Source of the DNA: Virgibacillus_O sediminis | Lineage (GTDB): Bacteria; Bacillota; Bacilli; Bacillales; Amphibacillaceae | NCBI RefSeq assembly: GCF_042643265.1 | Contig: NZ_JBHRRZ010000040.1 | Location: forward strand, 124,001 to 188,000 | Direction: 5' to 3' | DNA: 64,000 nucleotides | In this document: piece after piece, positions 62,595 through 64,000 of the stretch | Layout: each line of letters starts with the position of its first letter | Numbering within the stretch: the first letter of the stretch is position 1 | Notes under the pieces: generated by a model | Database searches by the model: none | Told to the model about the DNA's origin: nothing | Seen by the model: the letters and a program-made list of their open reading frames with translations, nothing else | Made by a program: the position numbers and the translations under genes

Positions 62595-62623
62595 ATTATC
62601 ACAGAAACTCTTCGATATGTCAA
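62595..62623 (-). promoter_or_regulatory. Promoter of the pyr operon
   Basis: Consensus -35 TTGACA (62618-62623), 17-base spacer, -10 GATAAT (62595-62600) with TGT upstream. The -35 overlaps the stop codon of the preceding gene. Confidence 0.8.
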
Positions 62624-63531
62624 TACAGTTTTTCAATATAGGAGAGAATCTCCAAAAAAACCTCCGGAGGATCCGTCTCAAATTCCATCCATTCGCCTGA
62701 ACGTGGATGGGTGAAACCTAACGTTTTAGCATGTAATGCCTGGCCGTCTACATTCAATGTCTTCCTTGGGCCATATTTTGGATCTCCGACCAGCGGGAAT
62801 CCGGCATAACGCATATGCACTCTGATTTGGTGGGTCCGTCCAGTCTCCAGTTGACATTCAATATGAGAATAATCCGGATAGCTTTTCAACACTCGAAAAT
62901 GGGTTACAGCATTTCTACCGCCTTCTACAACACCCATTTTTTGCCGGTCTTTTGGATCCCTGCCAATAGGTGCGTCCACCATCCCTGTCTCATGCGGAAT
63001 CTCCCCATGGACTACAGCCTCATATTTACGGGTGATTTCCTTGTTCGCCAGCTGTTCCGATAGTTCAGCATGTGCATAATCACTTTTCGCTACCACCAGA
63101 AGCCCGCTGGTATCCTTATCTATTCGATGGACAATCCCCGGCCTCTCCACTCCATTAATACCGGAGAGATCTGTACAATGATGAAGAAGGGCATTCACTA
63201 ATGTGCCACTCTCATGTCCCGCAGATGGATGTACGACCATCCCCTTTGGCTTATTGATGACTAGGAGATCGCGGTCTTCATAAAGAATGGAAAGGGGTAT
63301 ATCCTCTGCAACAATGTCAAGTGGTTCCGGTTCCGGGATGGTCCAACTAATTTCATCATTTACCTGGCATTTATAATTGGCTTTCACTTTCCTGCCGTTC
63401 ACCTGAGCAAACCCCCCTGAAATCCAGGATTGAATTTGGGACCGGGAGTTTTCTTTATTAAGTTCTGTAAGCAGTTTGTCTAATCGTTGATTTGCCTGAC
63501 TTTCTGTAACTTGATGGCTGAATGAACTCAT
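62620..63531 (-). CDS. ylyB: RluA/RluD family 23S rRNA pseudouridine synthase (YlyB)
   Basis: 303 residues: N-terminal S4 RNA-binding domain (1-70, NQRLDKLLTELNKENSRSQIQSWI) and catalytic domain with HRIDKDTSGLLVVAK (Asp138 nucleophile) and LETGRTHQIRVHM. RluD-like by position next to lspA; which uridines it targets is not shown. Overlaps lspA by ATGA. Confidence 0.94.
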   Translation of the reverse strand: MSSFSHQVTESQANQRLDKLLTELNKENSRSQIQSWISGGFAQVNGRKVKANYKCQVNDEISWTIPEPEPLDIVAEDIPLSILYEDRDLLVINKPKGMVVHPSAGHESGTLVNALLHHCTDLSGINGVERPGIVHRIDKDTSGLLVVAKSDYAHAELSEQLANKEITRKYEAVVHGEIPHETGMVDAPIGRDPKDRQKMGVVEGGRNAVTHFRVLKSYPDYSHIECQLETGRTHQIRVHMRYAGFPLVGDPKYGPRKTLNVDGQALHAKTLGFTHPRSGEWMEFETDPPEVFLEILSYIEKLY

Positions 63532-63998
63532 TTATCTGCCTTTCCTTTCTTTGTTTCCTCCATGATTGTTCCTATAATTACCAGTATGACACCGATTGTC
63601 AGAGCAGAGTCGGCAATATTAAAGATAGGAAAATCATATCCAAAGATGATGACATCCAAAAAATCGACCACTTCCTGATATAGCAGCCGGTCGATAAAAT
63701 TGCCGATGGCCCCGCCTAAAATGAAGCCAAGCGCTGTCGCCAGCAATTTATCCTTTCTCGCATACCTTTGCATATAGTACACAACTCCGACAATCACTAG
63801 TAGGGTGATGATGTAGAAAAACAGCATCTGGCCTTGGAATATACCCCAAGCGGCCCCGGCATTACGATGGGATGTAAAATAGAAAAAACCCTCAATAATG
63901 GTTAACTGCTCACCAATTTCCATGGTTCGTATAATAGCCAATTTGGTGATCTGATCAATGACAACAACAATCAATGCCAGAAGATAATAGACATACAT
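63528..63998 (-). CDS. lspA: Lipoprotein signal peptidase (signal peptidase II)
   Basis: Aspartic protease in the membrane that cleaves prolipoproteins. 156 residues, four membrane segments. The catalytic dyad is Asp103 (GNFIDR) and Asp130 (FNIADS); TSHRNAGAAWGIFQG is the conserved central motif. The ATG at 63998 is the only start in the window; two bases remain upstream, so the ribosome-binding site is not visible. Confidence 0.95.
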   Translation of the reverse strand: MYVYYLLALIVVVIDQITKLAIIRTMEIGEQLTIIEGFFYFTSHRNAGAAWGIFQGQMLFFYIITLLVIVGVVYYMQRYARKDKLLATALGFILGGAIGNFIDRLLYQEVVDFLDVIIFGYDFPIFNIADSALTIGVILVIIGTIMEETKKGKADK

Positions 63999-64000
63999 TC

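Overview
This window is a stretch of core chromosome from an endospore-forming member of the Bacillaceae. The gene order, on the minus strand, follows the Bacillus subtilis block lspA-pyr-rqcH-gmk-priA-prkC-fapR-smc-ffh-trmD-sucCD-topA-xerC-hslV almost gene by gene. A SpoVM peptide gene shows sporulation capacity. Composition is moderate GC (mid-40s percent by eye). A halotolerant genus of the Oceanobacillus/Virgibacillus kind is a guess; the sequence does not fix the genus. There are no rRNA or tRNA genes, no intact insertion sequence, no prophage and no CRISPR array.

Layout from the high-coordinate end, in direction of transcription: lspA and an RluD-type pseudouridine synthase (63998-62620). 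Then the complete pyrimidine operon pyrR-pyrP-pyrB-pyrC-carA-carB-pyrK-pyrD-pyrF-pyrE (62451-50842), with a strong promoter and two PyrR-type attenuators. Then a LysR regulator plus Ohr-type peroxidase pair (50727-49388). rqcH is on the plus strand (47618-49330), divergent from a P-type calcium ATPase. Then remA-gmk-rpoZ, coaBC-priA-fmt-rsmB, and the signalling/ribosome cluster prpC-prkC-rsgA-rpe-thiN-spoVM. rpmB (plus) is divergent from the Asp23-like gene and fakA.

A plus-strand purine permease sits where B. subtilis carries sdaAB-sdaAA. It is followed by recG and the FapR-controlled lipid operon fapR-plsX-fabD-fabG-acpP, then rnc. A small plus-strand DUF1128 gene separates rnc from smc. 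Next come smc-ftsY-ylxM-ffh (the SRP cluster), rpsP-khpA-ylqD-rimM-trmD, rplS-lepB-rbgA-rnhB, two flagellar-export-like orphan genes (ylqG, ylqH), sucC-sucD, dprA, topA, a 105-residue protein of unknown function, xerC, and the start of hslV at the left edge.

Regulation visible in the sequence: a vegetative promoter plus two PyrR attenuators for pyr; a FapR operator just downstream of the fapR -10 element; a probable L19 leader before rplS; good sigma-A promoters before topA, sucC, rpsP, rplS, fapR, rpmB and remA; and many intrinsic terminators, several bidirectional between convergent genes.

Departures from the B. subtilis layout are the most informative points. trmFO, def, rlmN, yloC and sdaAB-sdaAA are absent from their usual slots. 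Two plus-strand genes (purine permease, DUF1128) interrupt minus-strand operons. Downstream of fakA lies a GC-rich, hairpin-rich non-coding segment that I read, tentatively, as the 3' remnant of an IS605-type tnpB with its omega-RNA-like region. I found no clearly new multi-gene system; that remnant and an operator-like palindrome before the permease are the best candidates for follow-up.
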